DNA from: Bacteroidales bacterium UBA6192
GTDB lineage: Bacteria; Bacteroidota; Bacteroidia; Bacteroidales; F082
Direction of reading: 5' to 3'
Assembly (NCBI GenBank): GCA_002422725.1
Contig: DITE01000035.1
Span: 1 to 64,000 of the forward strand
Length of the DNA stretch: 64,000 nucleotides
Part shown: positions 16,274 through 25,312 of the stretch, piece by piece
How the letters are laid out: the number at the start of each line of letters is the position of its first letter
Position numbering within the stretch: position 1 is the stretch's first letter
Translations under genes and position numbers: made by a program
Notes under the pieces: generated by a model
Told to the model about the DNA's origin: nothing
Seen by the model: the letters and a program-made list of their open reading frames with translations, nothing else
Database searches by the model: none

Positions 16274-17048
16274 GGTTGTTTGATTGGTTTGCTTTGCTAA
16301 GTTCAATTAGTTTAGCCAGCTTATTGTATTTCAGGTATTTTGATCTGGCCGACAAGCTTGCTATCTTGTAACCGCGCCAGCCTTCAAGAAAGCCCAACTG
16401 AATAAAATACGACTGTAAAAATTTAGCAGCCGGTGAAGCATATTTCTTTAAGCTGCTTGGCCGGTAATTCTTTTCAAACATGGCTTTGGCAGCAATGGCA
16501 GAAAAATTCTCCGTCACACGGATATGCTCTTCCACCGATTCGATTGAATAATGCAATATATCACCCTTGAGGTGTTCTGTTTTTACTGAGGATAGTGCTG
16601 TAAGTTTATCATGAGGATTGGTTCCTGACCACGAAAACAGTTTTCTGTTTACCAACCTGACTTTCCTGTCGGGATACCAACCTCCGTGACGAATCCATTT
16701 TCCACAATAACGGGTAAGGCGATTCATAGAGTAGGCATCCGAAAAGCCCTGTTCTTTAATTTTCAGAATCGATTCAGCCAGCAAATCTGATAAAACTTCA
16801 TCTGCATCGAGCGATAAAACAAACTCATGCGTACAAAGAGAGAATGCATGGTTTTTTTGCTCGATATGTCCGGCAAAAGGGTTTTCTGAAAAGCGTACAC
16901 CCTTTTCCACACAGATTTGCTTCGTGGCATCAGTAGAGAATGAATCAACAACAACAATTTCGTCTGCCAGATTTTTAACCGAATCAATGCACCGGCCAAT
17001 ATTCTTCTCTTCATTTTTTGTAATGATGGCTACTGAAAGTTTATCCAT
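16263..17048 (-). CDS. Glycosyltransferase family 2 protein (WaaE/KdtX-like)
   Basis: The 261-residue protein starts at ATG 17048, giving MDKLSVAIITKNEEKNIGRC, the normal GT2 N-terminus. A longer start would add ten non-conserved residues. It carries DEIVVVDSFSTDATKQIC and LSLDADEVLS (the DxD motif). The region GGWYPDRKVRLVNRKLFSW is typical of WaaE/KdtX-like enzymes that glycosylate lipopolysaccharide inner core. It forms one transcription unit with the methyltransferase (11-base overlap). The acceptor is inferred from family only. Confidence 0.8.
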   Translation of the reverse strand: MDKLSVAIITKNEEKNIGRCIDSVKNLADEIVVVDSFSTDATKQICVEKGVRFSENPFAGHIEQKNHAFSLCTHEFVLSLDADEVLSDLLAESILKIKEQGFSDAYSMNRLTRYCGKWIRHGGWYPDRKVRLVNRKLFSWSGTNPHDKLTALSSVKTEHLKGDILHYSIESVEEHIRVTENFSAIAAKAMFEKNYRPSSLKKYASPAAKFLQSYFIQLGFLEGWRGYKIASLSARSKYLKYNKLAKLIELSKANQSNNHAG

Positions 17049-17097
17049 GCACCAATCTTTTGTGTCAAAAGTAGTCAATCCAGAAATGCTTACAGGA

Positions 17098-18564
17098 TTA
17101 TCTTTTCCAGAAATAAGGAGAAAACAAAATGAGCACAGTAAACAACTCGAGCCGGCCGAGCATCATCATGAACGACAACAGCCATTTTGAAGCCATAGGT
17201 AAAAACGCAAAATTATCCACCGGTCCAACCATTCCGATTCCAGGGCCAATATTGCCCAAACAGGTGATAGAGGCACCTACAGATGTTTCAAAATCGAGCC
17301 CCATTAAGGATAACAAAATTGTTCCCATGGCAAATACCAGGATATACATCAGAAAAAATGCCATTAATTTGTAAATAATATCCTGAGAAACACTCTTTTG
17401 ATTGTATCTCACAGGCAAAACAGCATTGGGGTGGATTGAGCGACGGAGTTCCATCCAGGAATTTTTGAACAGAAGTAGCTGACGGATAACTTTCATCCCA
17501 CCACCTGTTGAGCCTGCACTGCCTCCAATAAACATTAGGGCAAAAATAATCATCCATAACAAGCCAGGCCACGACAGATAATTGTCTGTTACAAAACCAG
17601 TGGTTGTGAGTATTGAAACCACTGTGAACAGTGCGTTTCGGAATGCTGACGGAACAGCCTGCAATTCATTAAAGTAAGAAAGACCAGCAGTAATAATTAC
17701 CGTGGAAATAATGATGATTAAAGCATAATAACGAAACTCCTCATTCTTAACCACTTTACGTAATTGACCGTGTAACGCAAAATAATGGAGGGTGAAGTTG
17801 GTTCCGGCTAGAAACATAAATATAATGGTAACATATTGTGTGTAAGGGCCGAAGGCTCCTATACTCGCATTACGCGTAGAGAAACCACCTGTTGCCATGG
17901 TGGTAAAAGCATGGCAAACTGAATCAAAAAAGTTCATCTCACCTACCCAAAGCAGTAAAATCTGAATTATGGTCAACAGAATATAAATTCCCCAAAGTCG
18001 CTTTGCTGTTGAGGTAATCCGGGGATGTAGCTTGTCTTTGGTAATACCGGGCATTTCGGCCATAAAAAGCTGCATTCCCCCAATACCCAGAATCGGCAAA
18101 ATGGCTACTGAAAGCACGATAATTCCCATGCCACCAAGCCATTGAGTGAGACTTCGCCAATAAAGCAGATCAGGCGACAATGCCTCAACATCGGTAAGTA
18201 TGGAAGCCCCTGTGGTTGTAAATCCTGACATGGTTTCAAAAAATGCATCAGTAAAAGAAGGGATCATTCCACTGATATAAAATGGCAAGGCACCGAAAAG
18301 TGAAATCATTATCCAGCTGAAGGTTACAATGATATAGCCCTCACGCTTTCCGATAACTTTAGTGGCATTTTTTGTCAATACCCAGAACAAACTACCGGTA
18401 AGAATTGTAATAACTGAGGATAAAAGCATCGAAAAACAACTTCCGCCACAATCATTCCACGAAAAGGGTATGGCTGTGAGCATAAACAAGCCTTCGACTA
18501 TCAGCAGAAATCCGATAATCCGGGTGATCAGGCCATAATTAATGTCGCGCAGGAAGCTTCTCAT
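17098..18564 (-). CDS. trkH: Potassium uptake channel subunit TrkH
   Basis: The 488-residue membrane protein has the four pore-loop repeats of the Trk/Ktr/HKT superfamily: FETMSGFTTTGASIL, HAFTTMATGGFSTRN, VVSILTTTGFVTDNY and GASITCLGNIGPGIG. The central glycine of each selectivity filter is present. It lets K+ enter the cell under control of TrkA, which is encoded 24 bases upstream in the same direction. The end (ELFTVLILFSPYFWKR) is the normal TrkH C-terminus. There is no sign of truncation. Confidence 0.92.
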   Translation of the reverse strand: MRSFLRDINYGLITRIIGFLLIVEGLFMLTAIPFSWNDCGGSCFSMLLSSVITILTGSLFWVLTKNATKVIGKREGYIIVTFSWIMISLFGALPFYISGMIPSFTDAFFETMSGFTTTGASILTDVEALSPDLLYWRSLTQWLGGMGIIVLSVAILPILGIGGMQLFMAEMPGITKDKLHPRITSTAKRLWGIYILLTIIQILLLWVGEMNFFDSVCHAFTTMATGGFSTRNASIGAFGPYTQYVTIIFMFLAGTNFTLHYFALHGQLRKVVKNEEFRYYALIIIISTVIITAGLSYFNELQAVPSAFRNALFTVVSILTTTGFVTDNYLSWPGLLWMIIFALMFIGGSAGSTGGGMKVIRQLLLFKNSWMELRRSIHPNAVLPVRYNQKSVSQDIIYKLMAFFLMYILVFAMGTILLSLMGLDFETSVGASITCLGNIGPGIGMVGPVDNFAFLPMASKWLLSFMMMLGRLELFTVLILFSPYFWKR

Positions 18565-18588
18565 GACTCATTTTCCTTTTCAAAGGAA

Positions 18589-19929
18589 TTAATGAAATAT
18601 CTTTTCAACAGCTTTGATGGCATTGGGCAACGAAAACACAACAACCTTATCGTTCTCCCTGATTTGAAAATCACCCACAGCAATAAAACTTTCATCACCT
18701 CTTACAATACCTCCGATGATTGCTCCTTCAGGTATTTTCAACTTTGAAATCGGCTTTAAGGTAACCGCAGAACCTGGTCGGGCTATAAGCTCCATAACAT
18801 CCGCATCGATCCCGCTCAAACACTTCAGTGAGGTGACTTCTGCTCCCATAGTATACCGGACCATATAGCTTGCCGCAATCAATTTCTTGTTGATAATGGT
18901 ATCTATTCCAATATTTTGAGAAATATCAATATAGTCGATGTTTTCAACCAGGGCAATGGTTCTTTTCACCCCATATTGCCTTGCATGCAAACAGGTCAGA
19001 ATATTTGTTTCGGTGTTGTTGGTAACGGCAATGAAGGCGTCCATCCTGCGAATATCTTCATCCTCAAGCAACTGCATGTTCCGGGCATCTCCATTCACAA
19101 TTAAGGTTTCCTCCAGATAGTCGGTCAATACCATACACCTGTCCTTGTCCATTTCGATCAGCTTGATATTCTTATCCTTCTCAAGTCTTTTGGCTGTAAT
19201 GCGGCCCACACGCCCGCCGCCTATAATCATAATATTGTTAATATCAATGGGGACTTTGCCTCCCAGTTTCAGAAGTTGATTGATTGCACTTGGCTTGGTG
19301 ATCACATAGGACAAATCGTTGGGCAAAAACAAATCTTCGCCGCGGGGGATAAAAGTTTCGCGATTGCGGTGAACGGCCACTGCTCTAAAATCCAAATCTT
19401 TATAGCTGGAGGCTATATCGTTTAAGGTCCTGTTAATTACAGGTGCATTCTCTTCGAGTTTGATCAGGAAAAGTGATAATTTTCCGCCCGAAAAATCGAA
19501 AACTTCTGTGGCTGCTGTTTGCTTAAGCAGGTTAATGATCTCCTGTGCTGCAATATCTTCGGGCGAAACAAGGCCATCAATGCCAAGTTCCTGATACAAA
19601 GTCCAATTTTCAGGGCTCAGGTTTTCCATGGTATTAACCCGGGCAATAACCCTTTTGGCTCCCAATTTTTTTGCCAGAATGCAAGTAAGCAGGTTAATGT
19701 GTTCGTCGTGGACAACTGATATTACCAGATCGGCTTTGCGAACGTGAGCACGCTGCAACACACTGATCGAGGTTGAACTGCCTGTGATCGTCATCAGGTC
19801 GGCATGTGAATCGATCATTTTAAGCAATTCTTCATGCGGGTCAACAATGGTAATGTTGTGATTACTGTTGACTAAAGCTTCGGCAAGATGCAGACCTACT
19901 TCACCGTCGCCTGCTATGACAATATTCAT
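18589..19929 (-). CDS. trkA: Potassium channel regulatory subunit TrkA
   Basis: The 446-residue protein has two tandem RCK units, each with a Rossmann NAD-binding fold and a TrkA-C lobe. The first begins MNIVIAGDGEVGLHLAEAL (GxGxxG) with acidic VDPHEE at strand 2; the second has IMIIGGGRVGRITAKRLE with LIEMDKD. The TrkA-C parts end in AVHRNRETFIPRGEDLF and GGIVRGDESFIAVGDFQI. It gates TrkH in response to nucleotide. Its start overlaps the end of the nitrilase gene by four bases, so trkAH is probably transcribed from the aminotransferase promoter upstream as well. Confidence 0.92.
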   Translation of the reverse strand: MNIVIAGDGEVGLHLAEALVNSNHNITIVDPHEELLKMIDSHADLMTITGSSTSISVLQRAHVRKADLVISVVHDEHINLLTCILAKKLGAKRVIARVNTMENLSPENWTLYQELGIDGLVSPEDIAAQEIINLLKQTAATEVFDFSGGKLSLFLIKLEENAPVINRTLNDIASSYKDLDFRAVAVHRNRETFIPRGEDLFLPNDLSYVITKPSAINQLLKLGGKVPIDINNIMIIGGGRVGRITAKRLEKDKNIKLIEMDKDRCMVLTDYLEETLIVNGDARNMQLLEDEDIRRMDAFIAVTNNTETNILTCLHARQYGVKRTIALVENIDYIDISQNIGIDTIINKKLIAASYMVRYTMGAEVTSLKCLSGIDADVMELIARPGSAVTLKPISKLKIPEGAIIGGIVRGDESFIAVGDFQIRENDKVVVFSLPNAIKAVEKIFH

Positions 19930-20744
19930 GATGTGGTATAATCGGGTGGCAAAATTATCATTTTAAAGTCATCCCAATCCAATGCAACATTAAATTTCTT
20001 TCTGAAATTCAGCAACTCATCCATTCCGATCGAAGTTTCGACCACCTGTTCCTGATTAGGTTTAGCCTGTGCCAGAATGTTTCCTTTAGGGTCGATCAGC
20101 ATCGAATCGCCCGAATAATGATTTCCCAGACCATCGGTACCAACCCTGTTAACTCCCAGCACATAGGCTTGATTTTCGATAGCCCGTGCAATCAATAGCT
20201 GAATCCAGGGATATGACCGCACCTCGGGCCAATTGGCCACAAAAATCATCAGGTCATAATTATGTTGTCCGGCTGTTGTTGTGTTGCGACACCAAACGGG
20301 AAAACGTAAATCGTAACAAATCAAGGGTCTGATATTCCAACCATTCAAACTCACATCCTGATGCGCTGTTCCGGGTTGTATCAGTTTGTGCTCTCCGCCC
20401 ATTCTGAACACATGCCTTTTATGATAGCAATGATAATCGCCCTGAGGCGTCATCCATATCAGGGTGTTGTGAAATACACCTCCTAGATCAAGAAGTATGC
20501 TCCCACAAACAACCGCCTTTGTAACCCTTGCTTTTTTCCTCATCCATGTGATTTCCTTGCCATCGGGTTTTGCTGCAAACTTATGCGGATCAACCGGAAA
20601 TCCAGTGACGAAAGTCTCCGGAAGAACAATCAGGTCAGCCTTATTTACCAACCCTGCAATCAAATCGTCAAACATAGCCAGGTTGGCTTCAGGGTTTTCC
20701 CATATCAGGTTGGCCTGTATAAAAGCAATGTTCAAATTTTGCAT
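19926..20744 (-). CDS. Carbon-nitrogen hydrolase, probable omega-amidase (YafV/Nit2-like)
   Basis: The 272-residue nitrilase-superfamily enzyme has the full catalytic triad: E43 in VLPETFVTGF, K109 in CYHKRHVF and C143 in PLICYDLRFPVW. The family pattern 'CYDLRFPVW(C/S)RN' is that of omega-amidases, which hydrolyse alpha-ketoglutaramate or alpha-ketosuccinamate to the keto acid and ammonia. The gene overlaps the aminotransferase gene by 13 bases. This pairing of glutamine/methionine aminotransferase and omega-amidase is known to drive methionine salvage transamination to completion. Confidence 0.85.
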   Translation of the reverse strand: MQNLNIAFIQANLIWENPEANLAMFDDLIAGLVNKADLIVLPETFVTGFPVDPHKFAAKPDGKEITWMRKKARVTKAVVCGSILLDLGGVFHNTLIWMTPQGDYHCYHKRHVFRMGGEHKLIQPGTAHQDVSLNGWNIRPLICYDLRFPVWCRNTTTAGQHNYDLMIFVANWPEVRSYPWIQLLIARAIENQAYVLGVNRVGTDGLGNHYSGDSMLIDPKGNILAQAKPNQEQVVETSIGMDELLNFRKKFNVALDWDDFKMIILPPDYTTS

Positions 20745-21889
20745 AACCTGTCAATTGCAGCTGTTAAAGTATCCTCCTTCTTGGCAAAGCAGAACCGCAA
20801 TAAAAACTGATCGGAACCATGGCTGAAAAAAGGAGACAGTGGAATGGATGCCACCCCATGCTCTTTTGTCAATTTAGTGGCAAAAGCCATATCATTTTCA
20901 TTGCTTATTCCACCGTATCCAAGTACTTGAAAATAGGTTCCATATGATGGAAACACCTCAAACCTCGATCGGGCCAGACCATTGACAAAAAAATCACGTT
21001 TTTGTTGATAGAATTCCCCAAGTCCCTCATAATTTGCCGGGTCACCAAGAAAATCGGCTATTGCAAACTGGATTGGTGTGTTGGATGCAAACACAACAAA
21101 CTGATGTATTTTTCTGAATTCAAGAGTCAGGTTAGCAGGGGCAAGCACGAAACCGGTCTTCCAGCCTGTGGCATGAAACGTTTTGCCAAATGAGCCGACA
21201 ACCAGACTGCGGTTTATCAGCGACTGAAAACGACAGACACTCTGATGTATTTTTCCATCAAAAATAAGGTGCTCGTAAACCTCATCACTGAGGATAATAA
21301 TGTCCGTGTTTTTTGTCAGTGTATCCAATTGAATCATGTCACTTTCCGAAATCAAACTTCCCGTCGGATTATGTGGGCTGTTGATTATTATCATACGTGT
21401 CCGGCTCGAAATCAGCCGTTTAACCTCCTGCCAATCAATATGAAAATCGGGCAATTTGAGTATTGTCGACTTCACAACCCCACCACAAGCTTTTACAACC
21501 GGGGCATAGCTATCGTAGGCAGGTTCAAAAATAATCACCTCGTCCTGATCTCTGACAAAGGCTGATATTGCAGTGAAAAGGGCCTGGGTAGCACCCGTTG
21601 TGATTGTAATCTCGTCCTGATAATCATAGGTTATGCCATAGGTATGTGCTACTTTCTGCGAAATGGCTTTCCTCAGCTCAGGCACACCGGGCATTGGCGC
21701 ATATTGGTTAAACCCCTTCTTCATATAATGGTTTACCCTGGCAATGAGTTTATCTGAAATTGGGAAGTCGGGGAAGCCCTGTGACAGATTAATGGCCTGA
21801 TGCTCAGCTGCCATCTTCGACATTATAGCAAATATGGAAGTTCCGGCATTGGGGAGCTTTGAAAAAAGATTACCGGTGAAATCATGCAT
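20732..21889 (-). CDS. Methionine/glutamine aminotransferase (class I, YbdL/KAT-like)
   Basis: The protein starts best at ATG 21889 (MHDFTGNLFSKLPNAGTSIF), because a -7 promoter element sits at 21912-21919 and the upstream ATGs would lie at or before the transcript start. This gives 385 residues. Signatures are INLSQGFPDFPI, TTGATQALFTAI, INSPHNPTGSL, LSDEVYEHLIFD and the PLP lysine in VGSFGKTFHATGWKTG. The family is methionine aminotransferase / kynurenine-glutamine transaminase K. With the adjacent omega-amidase it would transaminate keto-methionine using glutamine. Confidence 0.85.
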   Translation of the reverse strand: MHDFTGNLFSKLPNAGTSIFAIMSKMAAEHQAINLSQGFPDFPISDKLIARVNHYMKKGFNQYAPMPGVPELRKAISQKVAHTYGITYDYQDEITITTGATQALFTAISAFVRDQDEVIIFEPAYDSYAPVVKACGGVVKSTILKLPDFHIDWQEVKRLISSRTRMIIINSPHNPTGSLISESDMIQLDTLTKNTDIIILSDEVYEHLIFDGKIHQSVCRFQSLINRSLVVGSFGKTFHATGWKTGFVLAPANLTLEFRKIHQFVVFASNTPIQFAIADFLGDPANYEGLGEFYQQKRDFFVNGLARSRFEVFPSYGTYFQVLGYGGISNENDMAFATKLTKEHGVASIPLSPFFSHGSDQFLLRFCFAKKEDTLTAAIDRLCKI

Positions 21890-21911
21890 ACATTTCAATT
21901 TTTTATTCATA

Positions 21912-21919
21912 CAAATATA
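21912..21919 (-). promoter_or_regulatory. Candidate -7 promoter element for the aminotransferase-trkAH cluster
   Basis: On the minus strand the element reads TATATTTG, a full match to TAnnTTTG. No -33 TTTG is seen at 19-21 bases upstream. It helps decide the translation start of the aminotransferase. Confidence 0.35.
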
Positions 21920-22081
21920 AGCCTGTTTTATGAACTTTTGCCGGAATATCATGCTGCACATTGAAGAGATAGTGAATCGGATCTTGAATCATCCGGTTTT
22001 TCCTGTTTTATGACGCAACCGATTCCGGAGAAACTGATCATTTTTCGCCCTGAATTCTTATTCATGAGGCTTTCTAATGAT

Positions 22082-22089
22082 TACCTTTG
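22082..22089 (+). promoter_or_regulatory. Candidate -7 promoter element for the GT39-like gene
   Basis: TACCTTTG matches TAnnTTTG. Transcription would begin near 22096, so the ATG at 22108 rather than the earlier TTG/ATG codons is the likely start. No -33 match is obvious. Confidence 0.35.
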
Positions 22090-22107
22090 CCGATGTTGGG
22101 CCAAATT

Positions 22108-24105
22108 ATGATCGCTGCCAATAAACACCTGTCAAATAGAGTATTCTTACTCATTTCTGCAATAGGATTGCTGTTGATGAGTGCAGCCATCTACCGCGAT
22201 GTTATCGACACCTTCCCTTCACATATTCATGCCTGGACCCAAAGCGACCGTCTTGCGCTTGCACATGGCTTTCTCGAAAATGATTTCGATTTTTTTCATC
22301 CATCAACTTTCAACCTGCGACCCGAGTACGAAGCCACTATTCCGCTGATAGAAGAAAAAGGCATTACACAGGTTGATTTTCCGGTTGTTGAATATTTCGT
22401 TGCAGCAGTGATGAAAATCACTGGGCTGCACGAACCCTTGATATTCAGAATGTTTGTGCTATTGATCTCACTAACCGGCATTCTTTTCCTTGGCCTTGGT
22501 TTGGGTAAACTTTCCATTCCACTGCCCCTTGTTTTTGTTGTGATGATCTTTGTGTATTCAGCTCCTGTTTACACCTATTTCCAGGCTGGTTTCATTCCGG
22601 GTGTACCTGCCTTTGCAGCCGCTCTGGCAGGCATATACTTTTTCGTCCATTACGGAAAAAGTAAGGTTTTCAATCATGCTGCTGTATCTGTTTTCTTGCT
22701 TACCCTTGCTGCCCTTATCCGGCTTCCATTTGTGATTCCCTTATCGGCTGTGTTGCTGTCGCTTTTGATAACAAACCTCCACAATATTCATCTCCTGAAA
22801 CGAATTATCCTGTTATCGGTTGTCTCATCAGCAATGATATTGGGCTATTATATTTATAACAGCTATCTGGGCTATCGTTATGGCTCCATTTTTCTGGGAA
22901 AAGTCATGCCAGCCGCTTCATTTCAACAAGGTATCGAATTGGCTCAACTCAGCTGGTCAAACTGGAAAATGCATTATTTTACCGTGACCCATTACCTGGT
23001 TATTTCCATTGCTTTCATTTTGTTTTTTTATCGAATCAGGCATTTTTTCCTTATCCAAAAGGCACTTGTGATCATGGTGGCGGCCAATCTGGTTTTGGCA
23101 ATACTGTATGTGATAATCATGATCCAACAATTTGTAGCCCACGATTATTATCTGATTGATTCGCTCTTTTTGCCACTGATCTTGGTTATAGCAATAGGCT
23201 TTAGCGATCTGAAGCCGAAAAATAACCTGCAATCTCTTGCACTCTGGGCTGTGGCATTCGTGTTGGGTTTCTTTATGTTGAACGACTCCCTGAATGTTCA
23301 GGAACAGCGCTATACTACCCATCCATGGGACAGAGCTGAGACTACCCGAATTAACTTTTCTGACAGCAAATCATTTTTAGAAAAGGCAGGCATCCCGGAC
23401 AACGCAAAAATCCTTGTGCTGGATGCATACACCAACAACGCGCCCCTGCTGCTGATGAACCGCAAAGGCTACACCGTGATCAACACCAGTCAGGAGAATA
23501 TCGAAAAGGCACTTCATTATTCTTTTGATTTCATCGTTATGCAGAATTGCTTTATAGCATCGGATGTGCTGGCAAATTACCCTGATTTACGCAACCGGCT
23601 GAACCTGATCGCCAACAATGGAAGAATAGGAATCTATACCCTTGAAAAGGAGCCGCGGCAACAGGAATTCAAAAGCTTACTCGGCATATCAGAAGCACAA
23701 ACAATCCTGTCAACGAATATCTCACAGTATTTTTCTGAAACAAAAGCAACTGACAAGGAATTTATTCCATTGCTGGAGATTGAAGTGGATGAAACATTCA
23801 ATGATGCAGGAGCATTGTTGTTTGAATCAGAAATAACCCGCATGGACAATGAAAAAGGGGACATTCTGCTGGTTTACGACTTGCGTCGTCATGATAGTTT
23901 GGTGCATTATGAAAGTTTTTCGTTGCTGCCATTCTTCAAAAGCGGCTGCCATAGCTGTCGGACAGAGGTTTATATGAATTTTCCACACAAACTTAAAACA
24001 GGTGACAACTTCAAGTGTTATCTTTGGAACCGCACCGGCAACAATTTAGTATTTCAGTCTTTGGATTTGCAAATTATTCAACATTATTATCAATTTCATA
24101 AATAA
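22108..24105 (+). CDS. Polytopic membrane protein, GT39/ArnT-like (GT-C) glycosyltransferase
   Basis: The protein has about 665 residues with roughly ten hydrophobic segments in the first ~400 (for example RVFLLISAIGLLLMSAAIY, FRMFVLLISLTGILFLG, LPLVFVVMIFVYSAPVYTY). A soluble C-terminal part follows. The loop after the first helix (HIHAWTQSDRLALAHGF) resembles the first periplasmic loop of GT39-type enzymes, which use a polyprenyl-linked sugar, but the usual DxE/ExD catalytic acids cannot be placed with certainty. Pgk follows seven bases later. The pairing with a glycolytic gene is probably fortuitous. Confidence 0.5.
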   Translation: MIAANKHLSNRVFLLISAIGLLLMSAAIYRDVIDTFPSHIHAWTQSDRLALAHGFLENDFDFFHPSTFNLRPEYEATIPLIEEKGITQVDFPVVEYFVAAVMKITGLHEPLIFRMFVLLISLTGILFLGLGLGKLSIPLPLVFVVMIFVYSAPVYTYFQAGFIPGVPAFAAALAGIYFFVHYGKSKVFNHAAVSVFLLTLAALIRLPFVIPLSAVLLSLLITNLHNIHLLKRIILLSVVSSAMILGYYIYNSYLGYRYGSIFLGKVMPAASFQQGIELAQLSWSNWKMHYFTVTHYLVISIAFILFFYRIRHFFLIQKALVIMVAANLVLAILYVIIMIQQFVAHDYYLIDSLFLPLILVIAIGFSDLKPKNNLQSLALWAVAFVLGFFMLNDSLNVQEQRYTTHPWDRAETTRINFSDSKSFLEKAGIPDNAKILVLDAYTNNAPLLLMNRKGYTVINTSQENIEKALHYSFDFIVMQNCFIASDVLANYPDLRNRLNLIANNGRIGIYTLEKEPRQQEFKSLLGISEAQTILSTNISQYFSETKATDKEFIPLLEIEVDETFNDAGALLFESEITRMDNEKGDILLVYDLRRHDSLVHYESFSLLPFFKSGCHSCRTEVYMNFPHKLKTGDNFKCYLWNRTGNNLVFQSLDLQIIQHYYQFHK

Positions 24106-24112
24106 TTAAGCC

Positions 24113-25306
24113 ATGAAAAGCATCGATCTTTACAATCTTAAAGGGAAACGCGCCCTGATACGTGTCGACTTTAACGTTCCATTAGACGAACACTTCAACA
24201 TTACTGACGACAACCGCATTATGGCAGCCCTGCCAACAATCCGGAAGGTGCTTGCTGAAGGTGGGTCGGTAATCCTGATGTCGCACCTGGGCAGGCCAAA
24301 AGATGGCCCTACCAGCAAGTACTCACTCAAACACCTTATTCCAGGCCTGGAAGAACGGTTGGGAATGAAAATTAAGTTTGCCAATGACTGTATTGGGCAA
24401 CAGGCGATTGACTTGTCGAATACACTTCAGCCCGGGGAAGTTCTTCTGCTCGAAAACCTTCGTTTTTACAAAGAAGAAGAAAAAGGAGATGAAAATTTTG
24501 CCAAAAAACTGGCACTGCTTGGCGATGTTTACATCAATGACGCCTTCGGAACAGCACACCGTGCCCATGCATCCACCTCCATTATCGCCAGGTTCTTTCC
24601 GGGAGCAAGTCTTTTCGGTTACCTGATGCAGGATGAGGTATCAAACCTCGAAAAAGTGGTCAAAAAAGCTGAAAAACCATTTACGGCAGTTTTAGGCGGG
24701 GCAAAAGTTTCGGGTAAGATAGAAATTATCAACAACCTGCTCGATAAGGTGGACAACCTGATTATTGGCGGGGGCATGATGTTCACTTTTATCAAAGCCA
24801 TGGGGGGCAAAGTAGGCAATTCACTTATTGAAGATGAATTGATTGAAACAGCAAAGGAAGCCATGTTGAAAGCCAAAGAAAAGGGTGTTAACCTGCTGAT
24901 ACCTACCGACACGGTTGTTGCTGACAGTTTTAGCAACGATGCATCGCAAAAGCTTTGCAAGGTGATGGAAATTCCTGATGGAATGATGGGATTGGATATT
25001 GGACCCGAAACCATTAAAACCTTTAGCGAGGTAATTAAAAACTCCAAAACCATTCTCTGGAATGGCCCCATGGGTGTATTTGAATTTTCCAATTTCGAAA
25101 AGGGAACTAAGGAGATTGCCCTGGCCATCGCTGAGGCCACATCTAAAGGATGCTATTCGCTGGTTGGCGGTGGCGACTCAGTGGCTGCCGTTGGAAAATA
25201 CCATCTGGCTGATAAGGTGAGCTATGTTTCAACAGGGGGTGGTGCAATGCTCGAATATATTGAAGGCAAAGAACTGCCCGGCGTAACGGCAATTCTTGAA
25301 GGATAG
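24113..25306 (+). CDS. pgk: Phosphoglycerate kinase
   Basis: The 397-residue protein is of normal length. It contains the signatures [73 protein letters not shown] and the C-terminal [14 protein letters not shown] and [13 protein letters not shown], which bind ATP and 3-phosphoglycerate. It makes ATP from 1,3-bisphosphoglycerate in glycolysis. It may share a transcript with the GT39-like gene seven bases upstream. The convergent adenylate kinase gene ends six bases away. Confidence 0.96.
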   Translation: MKSIDLYNLKGKRALIRVDFNVPLDEHFNITDDNRIMAALPTIRKVLAEGGSVILMSHLGRPKDGPTSKYSLKHLIPGLEERLGMKIKFANDCIGQQAIDLSNTLQPGEVLLLENLRFYKEEEKGDENFAKKLALLGDVYINDAFGTAHRAHASTSIIARFFPGASLFGYLMQDEVSNLEKVVKKAEKPFTAVLGGAKVSGKIEIINNLLDKVDNLIIGGGMMFTFIKAMGGKVGNSLIEDELIETAKEAMLKAKEKGVNLLIPTDTVVADSFSNDASQKLCKVMEIPDGMMGLDIGPETIKTFSEVIKNSKTILWNGPMGVFEFSNFEKGTKEIALAIAEATSKGCYSLVGGGDSVAAVGKYHLADKVSYVSTGGGAMLEYIEGKELPGVTAILEG

Positions 25307-25312
25307 GAAGTT

